Assembly: GCF_019297835.1 (NCBI RefSeq) | Contig: NZ_CP079203.1 | Coordinates: 2,019,001-2,083,000, forward strand | Length of the DNA: 64,000 nt | From: Sphingomonas sanguinis | Lineage (GTDB): Bacteria > Pseudomonadota > Alphaproteobacteria > Sphingomonadales > Sphingomonadaceae | Direction: 5' to 3' | Part shown: one piece after another, positions 52,876-61,773 of the stretch | How positions within the stretch are numbered: position 1 is the stretch's first letter | Layout: each line of letters starts with the position of its first letter | Program-made: the position numbers and the translations under genes | Notes under the pieces: model-generated | What the model was told of the DNA's origin: nothing | What the model saw: only the letters and a program-made list of their open reading frames with translations | Databases searched by the model: none

Positions 52876-53240
52876 CGCGCCAGGACCTTCTGCGCGACGC
52901 GGATCAGCTGTTCGGGCTGGAACGGCTTGACCAGCCAGCCGGTCGCGCCCGCCGCCTTGGCCTGCGCCTTCATCGAATCATCCGACTCGGTGGTCAGGAA
53001 GATGATCGGCACGCCAGCCTGTGCAGGCTGCTGGCGCAGCGCGCGGATCATCTCCAGCCCGTCCATATTGGGCATGTTGAGATCGGTGACGATCAGGTCG
53101 AAGCGGGTCTCGGTCGCCTTGGCCAGCCCCTCGGCGCCATCGGCGGCCTCCGTCACCGTATAGCCCGCGCCGGTCAGGGCGATGCGGATCGCCATGCGCA
53201 GGCTCGCGCTGTCGTCGACGGTCAGGATGGAAGCGGTCAT
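52872..53240 (-). CDS. cheY: Response regulator CheY
   Basis: A 122-residue single-domain receiver that carries the signal to the flagellar motor. Acidic pocket D9-D10 in TVDDSAS, phospho-Asp53 in VTDLNMPNMDG, Thr near FLTTESDDS and Lys105 in GWLVKPFQPEQ. ATG 53240 overlaps the STAS stop. The longer frame upstream is not coding. Confidence 0.95.
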   Translation of the reverse strand: MTASILTVDDSASLRMAIRIALTGAGYTVTEAADGAEGLAKATETRFDLIVTDLNMPNMDGLEMIRALRQQPAQAGVPIIFLTTESDDSMKAQAKAAGATGWLVKPFQPEQLIRVAQKVLAR

Positions 53241-53548
53241 TGGGCGGTCTCTCCGTGAAGCCAGAATTGGGTGTCTTCCGCCGAAGCGGGCAGGAAGGCC
53301 GCGCGGGTCAGCAGAGCGTGCAGCGTCGCATCGGCCGGTGCCGACAGCGCGAAATCGCATCCCACCGCCGCCGCGCTGACGCGCGCCGACTGGACGAGCT
53401 GGATGACGCTGAGGTCCGGCGTAGCAGCACCCGACAGGTCCAGCCGAACGGTCGCATCGGGTACGATCGCGGTCTTCAAATCTTCGGCCAAAGCGCCGAT
53501 GGTCGGCAGGCACACGTCCTCGCCTGCCATCACCATGGTGATCGACAT
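53237..53548 (-). CDS. STAS-domain protein, first gene of the chemotaxis operon
   Basis: A 103-residue protein resembling anti-sigma antagonist STAS domains, with strand-helix pattern ATVRLDLSGAATPDLSVIQLVQSARVSAAAVG and the conserved DLS near the phospho-acceptor position (Ser in SVIQL). In chemotaxis operons STAS proteins can couple the pathway to other phosphorelays. Overlaps cheY. Confidence 0.82.
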   Translation of the reverse strand: MSITMVMAGEDVCLPTIGALAEDLKTAIVPDATVRLDLSGAATPDLSVIQLVQSARVSAAAVGCDFALSAPADATLHALLTRAAFLPASAEDTQFWLHGETAQ

Positions 53549-53963
53549 GATGTATCCTTCAGGTCAAAGGTCCGGCACGCAGGATCGCCCTGCGGCCCAA
53601 TCAAAAGCTCACGAAATACCAAGCAAACCCGACCGGGGCGCCAATCCCCCGGTCAAAAGGGGTGGTCCGACCGAAAACCCGTCGGTTTCAGCAAGGCCAT
53701 TCCATAGCTTGTCATCTGTAATGCCCCCCAGTTCATTTGCTGGTGTAGCGGGCAATCGTAAAATCCAGCTTAAATATACACGGCACATGGCGAAAATGGC
53801 GCTCGGCCACCGGGCCGCCGCCAGCCGAACGCCGAATTGCGTTCGTTTTCATATCATTACGTAGGCGTTATCGTTACACGCAGCGTGCCGATGCCCCGCG
53901 CCCGCCACGAAGAACGTAGCAAATCGGTCAGCGCCCCCCCTGTCGCGGGGGCCGCCGAATCGC
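53549..53963. other. Upstream region of the chemotaxis operon
   Basis: A 415-bp gap upstream of the che operon start and downstream of the N-acetyltransferase gene, both on the minus strand. It is AT-richer than its surroundings and should hold the operon promoter, but I found no unambiguous sigma-28 or sigma-54 consensus and no convincing CDS. Confidence 0.4.
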
Positions 53964-54782
53964 TTATTCGCCGAACAGCGTCCCCGCCTCTTCGACGGTC
54001 AGGTCGATTCCGAACATCAGGCTCAGCCGCATCCGATAGACGCGCGGGTCGGTGATCGTACCGGCGGTCTCGTCCTCCCCGACCCGGCGGCGATAATGGC
54101 GGTCGGTCAGCGATGCGAACCCGCGCGGCAGGATGATGCTGACGATCGTCGCCTGGCGGAAACGGCTTTCCGGCGCGGTCGACGTCCAGTGATTGGCCAG
54201 CGCCAGATCCGCGTCCCAGACATGATCGGTGGTGAAGCTATATTGCGGCTGCCACCCCTCGCCCGTCGCGCGGCCATCGGTCAAGCCGGGATGGCCGTTG
54301 CGCAGCAGCATCCAGCCATGCTGTGGATCACGCTCCAGCCGGAACAGCGCGCCATCGGGTGCGGTCGCCTCGGCCCCCTCGACGAGCGGCATGGGCGGCG
54401 AATAGCTACCCCCGAAGCCCGCATCGGCAATCCAGTCCTGTCCCTCGATATGAACGAGGCTGAGCGTATGGGTGGTCGGCGGCACGTCGGTCGCCGCCAG
54501 CCAGACCCGCGCGAGCAGCGGCCGCGCATGGAAACCGTGCGCCGCCAGCGCATCAAGGAACAGCCGGTTCTGCTCGAAGCAGTAACCGCCGCGCTTGGCC
54601 GTCACCAGCTTGGCGAAGACGCCCGCGCTGTCGATGGCGATGGGACGGCCCAGCCGGACATCGATATTCTCGAACGGAATGGCCTGGCGATGCGCCCATT
54701 GCAGCCGCCCCAGCCCTTCGGCATCGACGGTCACGCGCGAGGGCAGAGCGATACGGGCGAGATAGGAATCGAGATCGAACAT
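53964..54782 (-). CDS. Arylamine N-acetyltransferase
   Basis: A 272-residue NAT that transfers acetyl from acetyl-CoA to arylamines or hydrazines. ATG 54782 begins MFDLDSYLARIALPS, the family start; the frame to 54953 is an artefact. The catalytic triad is Cys68 in RGGYCFEQN, His105 in PTTHTLSLV and Asp120 in IADAGFGG. It points toward the che operon but is probably transcribed on its own. It is divergent from tsaC. Confidence 0.92.
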   Translation of the reverse strand: MFDLDSYLARIALPSRVTVDAEGLGRLQWAHRQAIPFENIDVRLGRPIAIDSAGVFAKLVTAKRGGYCFEQNRLFLDALAAHGFHARPLLARVWLAATDVPPTTHTLSLVHIEGQDWIADAGFGGSYSPPMPLVEGAEATAPDGALFRLERDPQHGWMLLRNGHPGLTDGRATGEGWQPQYSFTTDHVWDADLALANHWTSTAPESRFRQATIVSIILPRGFASLTDRHYRRRVGEDETAGTITDPRVYRMRLSLMFGIDLTVEEAGTLFGE

Positions 54783-54885
54783 GCGCCCGTCCTTTAAGGG
54801 GGCGAAGGCCAATTGTCGAAGGGGACCGGCCGCGTCCTCGCCCCCTTTAGTCAGTGCGCACGAGGGGATATAGGCGGCATCGACC

Positions 54886-55821
54886 ATGACCTTTCCCCCT
54901 GACGACCCGACCCTGCCCTTCGGCCCCGATGCGATCCGCGCCGCCGCGTCCATGATCCTGGACGGCGGTATCGTCGCGGTGTCGACCGAGACGGTCTATG
55001 GCCTGGCCGCCGACGCGACCGACGCGACAGGCGTGGCGCGCATCTATGCGGCCAAGGGGCGGCCTTCGTTCAATCCGCTGATCGTCCACGTTCCCGATCT
55101 GAAGGCGGCGCAGACGCTGGCGGAATTCGATGACGATGCATTGGCGCTGGCGCGCGCCTTCTGGCCGGGACCGCTGACTTTGGTGCGCCCGCTCAAGGCC
55201 GGGGCTGGCATCGCGTCACTCGTCACGGCGGGGCTGGATACGGTCGCCATCCGCGTACCGCGCCACCGCGCGATGCAGGCGCTGCTGGCGGAAAGCGGCC
55301 GTCCGCTCGCCGCGCCGTCGGCCAATGCCAGCGGCGGGATCAGCCCGACCCGTGCCGCGCATGTCCGCGCGAGCCTGGGACCGGGCGTGCCGGTCATCGA
55401 CGACGGCGCAACCGAGGCTGGATTGGAGTCGACCATCGTCGCGGGCCGCACCATCCTGCGCCCCGGCCCGGTGACGGCGGCGATGCTGGCGCAGGTGCTC
55501 GGCGATGTGGAGCAAGGTCCGCAGACCCCCGCCATCGTCACCGCGCCGGGCCAGCTCGCCAGCCATTATGCGCCGCGCAAACCCCTGCGCCTGAATGTCA
55601 CGCAAGCGGCGGCGGACGAGTGGCTGATCGGCTTCGGCGACGTATGTGGGCAGGACAGCCTGTCGGAGCGCGGCGATCCGGTCGAAGCGGCGGCGCGGCT
55701 GTTCGACGCGCTCCACCGCGCGGATGCGAGCGATCGCACGAGGCTGGCGGTGGCGCCGATCCCGGACGAAGGGATCGGAGAGGCGATCAACGACCGGCTG
55801 CGGCGCGCGGCGACGCGTTAG
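54886..55821 (+). CDS. tsaC: L-threonylcarbamoyladenylate synthase (TsaC/Sua5)
   Basis: A 311-residue enzyme that makes threonylcarbamoyl-AMP for the t6A37 modification of ANN-decoding tRNAs. The YrdC fold shows VSTETVYGLAADAT, KGRPSFNPLIVHV and SANASGGISPT. The extra C-terminal Sua5 domain (QLASHYAPRKPLRLNV) makes it the long form. Divergent from the N-acetyltransferase gene. Confidence 0.93.
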   Translation: MTFPPDDPTLPFGPDAIRAAASMILDGGIVAVSTETVYGLAADATDATGVARIYAAKGRPSFNPLIVHVPDLKAAQTLAEFDDDALALARAFWPGPLTLVRPLKAGAGIASLVTAGLDTVAIRVPRHRAMQALLAESGRPLAAPSANASGGISPTRAAHVRASLGPGVPVIDDGATEAGLESTIVAGRTILRPGPVTAAMLAQVLGDVEQGPQTPAIVTAPGQLASHYAPRKPLRLNVTQAAADEWLIGFGDVCGQDSLSERGDPVEAAARLFDALHRADASDRTRLAVAPIPDEGIGEAINDRLRRAATR

Positions 55822-55846
55822 GGTTTGGGGGACCGTCCCCACCCCC

Positions 55847-55998
55847 GTTCAGCCTGAGCGAAGTCGAAGGCCAAGGGATGACCGCTGCCCCAAGGGCATT
55901 TTAGGCGAAAGTCCGTGCGTGGCCTTCGACTACGCTTAGGCTGAACGGAGGTTGGAATTAACCCAGGACCTCCGTTCGCGCTGAGCGAAGTCGAAGCG
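55847..55998. repeat. Cluster of three REP-like units
   Basis: Units at 55847-55870 (gttcagcctgagcgaagtcg then aagg), 55923-55950 (inverted, ccttcgactacgcttaggct then gaac) and 55969-55998 (direct, variant) repeat the family seen at 15723-15808. The alternate orientation suits REP pairs with stem-loop RNA potential. The gap between convergent tsaC and msrA has no other feature. Confidence 0.75.
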
Positions 55999-56024
55999 CA
56001 TGCCCGACCTCGCCCGGGAAACCC

Positions 56025-56564
56025 TTACGCCGTCACCGCCTTCGACCGCGCGGCGAAGCTCTTGCGCAGCTTCTGCAACTTGGGCGGGATCACCGCCATG
56101 CAATAGGGGTTCGACCGACCCGAAGTTTCCCAATAGTCCTGATGATAATCCTCGGCCGGATACCACTCGGCCATCGGCTCGATGGTCGTCACGACCGGCT
56201 TGTCCAGCCCGGCCTGGGCGCGTTCGATCGCCGCCTTCATCGCCGCCGCCTGCGCCTCGTCCGCCGGGAACATCGCCGAGCGATATTGCGTGCCGACGTC
56301 ATTGCCCTGCCGGTTGAGCTGCGTCGGGTCGTGCGTCGCAAAATAAATGTCGAGCAGATCGTCCAGCACCAGCTGCTGCGGATCGAAACCGATGCGGATC
56401 GCCTCGGCATGGCCGGTGTCGCCGCCGCACACCTGCTTGTAGGTCGGGTTGGGCACGGTGCCGCCGATATAGCCGCTTTCGACCGATTCGACCCCGATCA
56501 CGTCCTTGAACACCGCCTCGGTGCACCAGAAACAGCCCCCGGCCAGCGTTACATATTCGGTCAC
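56025..56564 (-). CDS. msrA: Peptide-methionine (S)-S-oxide reductase MsrA
   Basis: A 179-residue repair enzyme reducing methionine-S-sulfoxide in proteins. The catalytic motif GCFWCTE is near the N-terminus, with the conserved GGDTGHAEAIRIGFDP and AEDYHQDYW. Divergent from galE. A single-domain MsrA without MsrB fusion. Confidence 0.95.
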   Translation of the reverse strand: MTEYVTLAGGCFWCTEAVFKDVIGVESVESGYIGGTVPNPTYKQVCGGDTGHAEAIRIGFDPQQLVLDDLLDIYFATHDPTQLNRQGNDVGTQYRSAMFPADEAQAAAMKAAIERAQAGLDKPVVTTIEPMAEWYPAEDYHQDYWETSGRSNPYCMAVIPPKLQKLRKSFAARSKAVTA

Positions 56565-56643
56565 TCGGAATCTCCTTGTCGTCTTGTGTGCCTAGATAGG
56601 AAGCGGCTAGGCCACGGCAATCCAGGGACTTGAGGCAAATGTG

Positions 56644-57648
56644 ATGGCGACGATCGACGGCAAGGTAATGGTGACGGGCGGGGCCGGCTATATCGGCAGC
56701 CATGCCGTGCTGGCGCTGCTGGACGCGGGCCATGAGGTCGTCGTGCTCGACAATCTCGTCACCGGCTTCGACTGGGCGGTCGATCCGCGCGCATCGCTGG
56801 TCGTCGCCAATGTCGCCGACGACGAGGCGGTGCGCGCCGCGATCCGCGAGCATAACGTCCGCGCGATCATGCACTTCGCCGGTTCGATCATCGTGCCCGA
56901 GTCTGTCACCGACCCGCTCAAATATTATCGCAACAACACCGCCGCCAGCCGCTCGCTGATGGAAAGCGCGGTGGCCGAGGGCGTCGGCCACTTCATCTTC
57001 TCGTCGACCGCCGCCACCTATGGCACGCCCGAGCGGGTGCCGATCAAGGAAAGCGATCCCAAGGCGCCGATCAACCCGTACGGCATGTCCAAGCTGATGA
57101 CCGAGATCATGCTGAAGGACGTCGCCGCCGCGCATCCGATCAACTATTGCGCGCTGCGCTACTTCAACGTCGCGGGCGCCGACCCCCAGGGCCGGTCGGG
57201 CCAGTCGACGGTCGGCGCGACGCATCTCATCAAGATCGCGGTCGAGGCGGCGATCGGCAAGCGCGAGGGCGTAGGCGTCTATGGCACCGACTTCGCCACC
57301 CGCGACGGGACGGGCGTGCGCGATTACATCCACGTCTCCGACCTCGCCGCCGCGCATGTCGCAGCGCTCGAACTGCTCATCGAGCGGCCGGGCGAGAGCC
57401 ACACGCTGAACTGCGGCTATGGCCGTGGCTTCTCGGTGCTGGAGGTGCTGGACGCTGTCGACCGCGTAACCAACCTGACGATCGAGCGCCGCATGGAAGG
57501 CCGCCGCGCGGGCGACCCGGCCGAGCTGGTCGCCGACAATAGTGCGATCCTCGCAACTTTGCCCTGGCGGCCCGAGCGCGATAATCTGGAAGGCATCGTC
57601 CGCGACGCGCTGGCCTGGGAGCGCAAGCTGGCCGAGATGGGCCGCTAA
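56644..57648 (+). CDS. galE: UDP-glucose 4-epimerase GalE
   Basis: A 334-residue NAD-dependent epimerase interconverting UDP-glucose and UDP-galactose. NAD motif VTGGAGYIGSHA, catalytic Ser in SSTAATYG and Tyr in NPYGMSKLMTE, and NVAGADPQG. Start ATG 56644; a GTG 56641 is also in frame. It provides sugar nucleotides for envelope polysaccharide. The next gene starts 6 bases after its stop. Confidence 0.93.
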   Translation: MATIDGKVMVTGGAGYIGSHAVLALLDAGHEVVVLDNLVTGFDWAVDPRASLVVANVADDEAVRAAIREHNVRAIMHFAGSIIVPESVTDPLKYYRNNTAASRSLMESAVAEGVGHFIFSSTAATYGTPERVPIKESDPKAPINPYGMSKLMTEIMLKDVAAAHPINYCALRYFNVAGADPQGRSGQSTVGATHLIKIAVEAAIGKREGVGVYGTDFATRDGTGVRDYIHVSDLAAAHVAALELLIERPGESHTLNCGYGRGFSVLEVLDAVDRVTNLTIERRMEGRRAGDPAELVADNSAILATLPWRPERDNLEGIVRDALAWERKLAEMGR

Positions 57649-57653
57649 AGCCG

Positions 57654-58493
57654 ATGCCGCTGCGCTCGCTCCTCTTCGTGCCCGGCGACCGCCCCGAGCG
57701 GATGGCCAAGGCCATGGGCGTGGGCGCGGACGCATTGATCCTCGACCTGGAGGATGCGGTCGCCCCCGATGCCAAGCCGCGTGCGCGTGAAGAGGTGGCG
57801 CGGTTCCTGTCCCAGCCGCGTGACACCCGCGTGCAGCTGTTCGTGCGGATCAACCCGGTCGACGGACCGCTGGCGGCGGACGATCTGGCGGCGATCCTGC
57901 CCGCCCGGCCCGATGGCATCGTCCTGCCCAAGGCCGAAGGGCTGGTCAGCCTCCATGCGCTGGCGGCGCGCGGGGTGACGCATATCCCGATCCTGCCGAT
58001 CGTCACCGAGACGCCGATGGCGCTGTTCCGGCTGCACGAATATGCAGGGTCCAGCCTGAAGCTGACCGGCCTGACCTGGGGCGCGGAGGATTTGCCCGCC
58101 GCGATCGGCGCGACCACCTCGCGCGAGGCGGACGGCAGCTATACCGCCCCCTATCAGCTGGCGCGCTCGCTGACCCTGTTCGGCGCCCATGCCGCCGGGA
58201 TCGCCGCGATCGAAACCGTCTATCCCGACTTTCGCGATCTGGACGGGCTGGCCGCCTATGCCGCGCGCGGCAATCGGGACGGCTTTACCGGCATGATGGC
58301 GATCCATCCCGCGCAGGTGCCGGTCATCAACGCCGCCTTCACGCCCTCGGCAGAGGATCTCGCGCGGGCCAGGGCGATCGTCGATCTGTTCCTCGCCAAT
58401 CCCGGCGCAGGCGCGCTGCAACTGGATGGCAAGATGGTCGATGCGCCGCATCTGAAGGCGGCCCAAGCCTTATTGGCGCGCGCCGCGCCATGA
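57654..58493 (+). CDS. HpcH/HpaI aldolase/citrate lyase family protein (CitE-like)
   Basis: A 279-residue TIM-barrel lyase of the CitE/CoA-ester lyase type. RSLLFVPGDRPERMAKAM, DALILDLEDAVAPDAK, PIVTETPMALF and WGAEDLPAAIGA supply the Mg-binding Glu and Asp of the family. Without citrate lyase alpha/gamma partners it is likely a stand-alone acyl-CoA lyase such as malyl- or citramalyl-CoA lyase. It is in an operon with galE. Its 3' end overlaps the convergent PAP2 gene by about 24 bases. Confidence 0.87.
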   Translation: MPLRSLLFVPGDRPERMAKAMGVGADALILDLEDAVAPDAKPRAREEVARFLSQPRDTRVQLFVRINPVDGPLAADDLAAILPARPDGIVLPKAEGLVSLHALAARGVTHIPILPIVTETPMALFRLHEYAGSSLKLTGLTWGAEDLPAAIGATTSREADGSYTAPYQLARSLTLFGAHAAGIAAIETVYPDFRDLDGLAAYAARGNRDGFTGMMAIHPAQVPVINAAFTPSAEDLARARAIVDLFLANPGAGALQLDGKMVDAPHLKAAQALLARAAP

Positions 58494-59186
58494 CCGGCGG
58501 GCGGCCGCCGTCGCCCACCACCAGCCCAGCGCCCAGAGCGTACCGAAGCACCATCCCGCCGCCACGTCGGAGGGCCAATGCACGCCCAGATAGACGCGGC
58601 TGGCCCCGATCGTGCCGACCAGCAGCACCGCGATCGCGACGATGGCATGGCGCACTTGACGATGGCGGGTCAGTTGCGTCGCCAGCGCCGCCAGCGTCAG
58701 ATAGACCATCGCGCTGCCCGCCGCATGGCCGCTGGGGAAGCTGGCATTGTGAACGTCGACCCAGTGCGGCACCAGATCGGGGCGTGGGCGTGCAACCATG
58801 AGCTTCACCCAGGTCACGACCGCGCCGCCGCTGATCCCCGAAGCGACCGTCGCCAGCGCGAGCAGCCACCAGCCGCGCGCCAGCAACAGGATCGACGCCC
58901 CCGCGACCATCAGGATCAATACCGGCACGCTGCCCAAAGCGGTGAAATCCACCGCGGCGGCGCGCAGAGCCTCCGACCCGGCATGGGCGCGCAGTCCCGT
59001 CAGGATCGCGCGATCCCAGTCAAAGGGCCAGTGATCCACCGCCAGCCCCACGATCAGCAACAGGGCCAGCGCCATCGCCCCCGCCGCCAGGCCGCGCAAC
59101 GCCATCGGCATGGTCGATAGCTTCGGTGGGGGAGGACACGAATCGCCCGCCGAATCACGGCCAGATACTGGGGTCGGATCGGTCAT
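58470..59186 (-). CDS. PAP2-family membrane phosphatase
   Basis: A 238-residue inner-membrane phosphatase with about six helices, likely acting on undecaprenyl pyrophosphate or phosphatidic acid. The PAP2 triad reads K-x6-RP in KLMVARPRP, the catalytic His in ASFPSGHAAGSAM, and SRVYLGVHWPSD. I use ATG 59186 (MTDPTPVSG); the frame to 59300 lacks a ribosome-binding site, and an inner ATG (MPMALRG) is also possible. Confidence 0.85.
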   Translation of the reverse strand: MTDPTPVSGRDSAGDSCPPPPKLSTMPMALRGLAAGAMALALLLIVGLAVDHWPFDWDRAILTGLRAHAGSEALRAAAVDFTALGSVPVLILMVAGASILLLARGWWLLALATVASGISGGAVVTWVKLMVARPRPDLVPHWVDVHNASFPSGHAAGSAMVYLTLAALATQLTRHRQVRHAIVAIAVLLVGTIGASRVYLGVHWPSDVAAGWCFGTLWALGWWWATAAARRSWRGARQ

Positions 59187-59428
59187 CTGGGGCGCGCCAT
59201 CATGCCGGAGCTTTGCGGGGAACGGGCTCAAAGGGCAAGCCGATCGGCGATCAAGCCACTCTTTCCCAGCCGGGATATGAGCTTCAACCCATTGATCCAA
59301 AGCCAGGTATTGCCCCGATCGCAGGATCGATCACCAATATTCGAAAAATGGGTTTGTCTGTTAACCGGTTTTGTTTCATAAATGAGGCACGCCGACGAAA
59401 ACGATTGGCGGGAGAGGACTGCACTGTG

Positions 59429-59554
59429 ATGGAAGAGCATATCATTACCCCGGTCGATCGCCTGATGATCCTGACCATCGGTGCGGTGTCGAGCTGGCTC
59501 GCCGTCGGCGGCGTTGCGCTGGGCGCCTCGAAGCTGATCGGCCACTTGTTCTGA
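59429..59554 (+). CDS. Single-helix small membrane protein
   Basis: A 41-residue open frame too short for most gene finders. ATG 59429 (or GTG 59426) has ggagaggac upstream. The product MEEHIITPVDRLMILTIGAV continues with SSWLAVGGVALGASKLIGHLF, a single transmembrane helix. A GC hairpin with 9-bp arms follows the stop. Function unknown; the ribosome-binding site and terminator support a real gene. Confidence 0.55.
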   Translation: MEEHIITPVDRLMILTIGAVSSWLAVGGVALGASKLIGHLF

Positions 59555-59563
59555 GACAAACGG

Positions 59564-59595
59564 CAATCCCCGGCACCTCTGGCGGTCGGGGATTG
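59564..59595 (+). terminator. Hairpin after the small membrane protein gene
   Basis: Arms caatccccg and cggggattg (9 bp, perfect) with a 14-base loop begin 9 bases after the stop codon. The trailing T-run is short (tca), so termination strength is uncertain. Confidence 0.5.
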
Positions 59596-59726
59596 TCATA
59601 GGGACCGGCCTGCGTCCCGAGGCTGGTCAACCATATTCTCGTCACCGCGCCGCCGGGTCCGAGCGAGCGAAGGTCCAGCCATAGCCGGGTGTTGCCGGCC
59701 GCTGGCGCTGCGTCACGTCGACTTCG

Positions 59727-59783
59727 TTCCTCCCCTGCAAGGGTAGGTGGCATGGCGTAAGCCCTAACGGAGGGGTGGCGCCC
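59727..59783. repeat. Dispersed inverted-repeat element, partial copy 3
   Basis: A half copy beginning ttcctcccctgcaagggtag and continuing cctaacggaggggt, matching the left side of the full element at 26506. The right half is not recognisable. The rest of the 380-bp gap to the next gene has nothing else I can identify. Confidence 0.7.
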
Positions 59784-59934
59784 GATCGAGAGGATGAGAC
59801 CCTCTCCACTGGCTTCACACCCTCTCTCCTGTGGATGAGCAGAAGATGCTCCGACATCGCTGACCGCACTCCAATCTCGAAAACGGGAACATTGCGCCCG
59901 CTTGTTCGATCGGTGGTCTTCGGAACAGCGAGCC

Positions 59935-60354
59935 ATGATGACCGAACCCCTGAACGCCGCAGCCCGCGTCATCCAGCTGGCCCTGACGCCGATCTTCCTG
60001 CTGACCGCCGTAGGGTCGCTACTCAATGTCTTCGCGACGCGGCTGGGGCGGATCAGCGACCGGATCCAGGGATTGAAGAAAGACGGCCGGACGAACGGCT
60101 ATGAAATGCGCCGCCTTCGCCTCCGGTCCAAGATTCTCGACATCGCGGTCACGCTGACCGCAGCGGCTGGCGCGATGACCTGCTGCTCGGCGATCACCCT
60201 GTTCCTGGGCACGCTGCGCGACTCCCGTCATGCCGGGGTGCTGTTCTTCTTTTTCGGCGGCGGATTGCTCTGCGCGGTGGCGGGGCTGGCGTGTTTCGTC
60301 GGGGAAATCACCATCGCCGGACGGGCGCTTCGCGACGACAATGGCGAAGGCTGA
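59935..60354 (+). CDS. DUF2721 membrane protein
   Basis: A 139-residue protein with three hydrophobic helices. It starts at ATG 59935 or 59938. VIQLALTPIFLLTAVGSLLNVFATRLGRISDR and a C-terminal hydrophobic pair (LFFFFGGGLLCAVAGLACF) fit the DUF2721 pattern of small conserved membrane proteins; function unknown. It lies next to tRNA-Lys. Confidence 0.8.
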   Translation: MMTEPLNAAARVIQLALTPIFLLTAVGSLLNVFATRLGRISDRIQGLKKDGRTNGYEMRRLRLRSKILDIAVTLTAAAGAMTCCSAITLFLGTLRDSRHAGVLFFFFGGGLLCAVAGLACFVGEITIAGRALRDDNGEG

Positions 60355-60371
60355 TCCCTGTATCATCCCCG

Positions 60372-60447
60372 TGGTGGGTCCGCCGGGACTCGAACCCGGG
60401 ACCTCTCGATTAAAAGTCGCTTGCTCTACCAACTGAGCTACGGACCC
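60372..60447 (-). tRNA. tRNA-Lys(TTT)
   Basis: On the minus strand it begins gggtccg and ends cggacccacca with CCA encoded. The anticodon stem-loop cgacttttaatcg gives anticodon TTT. The T arm is cccgggttcgagtcccgg. Confidence 0.97.
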
Positions 60448-60467
60448 TCCATCGGGGTGGAAGCGAC

Positions 60468-60944
60468 CTAGGGGCGCGGACGCCTGCGGTCAACACCATG
60501 TCGCATATGGCGTACAAACCGCCCGTCACGCGGGTCGCGCCAGTCCGCCGCGATCGCCGCCAGCGGATGCAGCACGAAGTCGCGCGCGGCATAGGCCAGG
60601 TGCGGCACGATCAGCCCAGGCGAGCGCCACTGCCCCCCCGACCACAAAATGATGTCCAGGTCGATCACCCGCGCACCCCAGCGCTGCCCCCGCCGCCGCC
60701 CGAAATCGCGCTCGACGGCCTTCAGCACGCGAAGCATCGCGGGCGGGTCCAGCGGGCTTTCGACCAGCGCGGCGGCATTGGCGAAGGCGCGGATCGACGG
60801 GCCGATGGGCGCAGTGGTCAGGATCGGCGACACCGCATAGACGCCGGGCAGGGCCGCCAGCGCCGCGCGGATTTCATCCCGCGGGCCGCCATGCCGCCCC
60901 GGACGGTTGGAACCCAGCGCGATGGCATAGCTTGTCGTCGTCAT
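60468..60944 (-). CDS. folK: HPPK: 6-hydroxymethyldihydropterin pyrophosphokinase
   Basis: A 158-residue folate synthesis enzyme transferring pyrophosphate from ATP to 6-hydroxymethyl-7,8-dihydropterin. IALGSNRPGRHGGPRDEIRAAL, DLDIILWSGGQW (Mg-binding Asp pair) and LIVPHLAYAARDFVLHPLAAI are family motifs. Its start overlaps the possible start of the divergent uracil-DNA glycosylase gene. Confidence 0.93.
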   Translation of the reverse strand: MTTTSYAIALGSNRPGRHGGPRDEIRAALAALPGVYAVSPILTTAPIGPSIRAFANAAALVESPLDPPAMLRVLKAVERDFGRRRGQRWGARVIDLDIILWSGGQWRSPGLIVPHLAYAARDFVLHPLAAIAADWRDPRDGRFVRHMRHGVDRRRPRP

Positions 60945-60966
60945 GTCCTCCGACTACCCGAGCGCG

Positions 60967-61641
60967 ATGCCTGACGCATCCTTTCCTGTCATCCCGGCGC
61001 CCCTGGCCCCGATCCAGCCGCCGCGCGACTGCCCGCTCTGTCCCCGCCTGGTCGAGGTCCGCGAGACCGTCGCCGCCGAATATCCCAATTGGTGGAACGC
61101 CCCCGTGCCGCCGTTCGGCGATGGCGAAGCCTGGCTGGCGGTCGTCGGCCTCGCCCCCGGCAAGCATGGCGCGCACCGCACCGGCCGCCCCTTCACCGGC
61201 GATGGCGCGGGGCCGCTGCTCTATGGCACGCTCGCCAAATTCGGCTTTGCCGAGGGTGAGTTCGCCGCGAAGGTCGATGACGGCCTGACGTTGAAGGGCG
61301 CGGTGATCCTGAACGCGGTCAAATGCCTGCCGCCCGAGAACAAGCCGACGCCGGACGAGATTCGCACCTGCCGGAATTTCCTGGAGCAGGAACTGGCTGC
61401 ACTGCCGCGACTTTCGGTCGTGATCGCACTCGGCGAGATCGCGCACCGTTCGGTGGTCAAGGCGCTTGGCGGTCGCCTGCCCAAGGCGCGATTCGGCCAT
61501 ATGGCCGAACATCGCCTGCCCGGCGGCGGACCGGTAATTCTCGATAGCTATCACTGCTCGCGCTACAACCAGAATACCGGGAGACTGACGCCCGAAATGT
61601 TCGAGGCCGTGTTCGCGCGGGCAATGGAGTTGCGGGGCTAA
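60967..61641 (+). CDS. Type-5 uracil-DNA glycosylase
   Basis: A 224-residue DNA repair enzyme of the UDGb type, acting on uracil and deaminated bases. An N-terminal Cys pair (PRDCPLCPRL) with later Cys (NAVKCLPPENK, IRTCRNFLEQEL) likely bind the 4Fe-4S cluster. The active-site motif GLAPGKHGAHRTGRPFTGD and DSYHCSRYNQNTGRL complete it. ATG 60967 or 60943 may be the start; the latter overlaps folK's start codon. Confidence 0.88.
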   Translation: MPDASFPVIPAPLAPIQPPRDCPLCPRLVEVRETVAAEYPNWWNAPVPPFGDGEAWLAVVGLAPGKHGAHRTGRPFTGDGAGPLLYGTLAKFGFAEGEFAAKVDDGLTLKGAVILNAVKCLPPENKPTPDEIRTCRNFLEQELAALPRLSVVIALGEIAHRSVVKALGGRLPKARFGHMAEHRLPGGGPVILDSYHCSRYNQNTGRLTPEMFEAVFARAMELRG

Positions 61642-61646
61642 ACTTA

Positions 61647-61766
61647 TTCCTCCCCTGCAAGGGGAGGTGGCAGGGCGAAGCCCTGACGGAGGGGTATCAC
61701 CCTATCGAGAGCGGGACACCCCTCCACCATGCTGCGCATGGTCCCCCTCCCCTTGCAGGGGAGGAA
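61647..61766. repeat. Dispersed inverted-repeat element, copy 4
   Basis: A full 120-bp copy with both inverted ends (ttcctcccctgcaaggggag and its complement), filling the gap between the convergent glycosylase and amidase genes. Confidence 0.85.
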
Positions 61767-61773
61767 TTTAAGC

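Noticed and set aside
56299..57735. 478-residue minus-strand open frame
   Set aside because: Antisense to galE, whose motifs are unmistakable.
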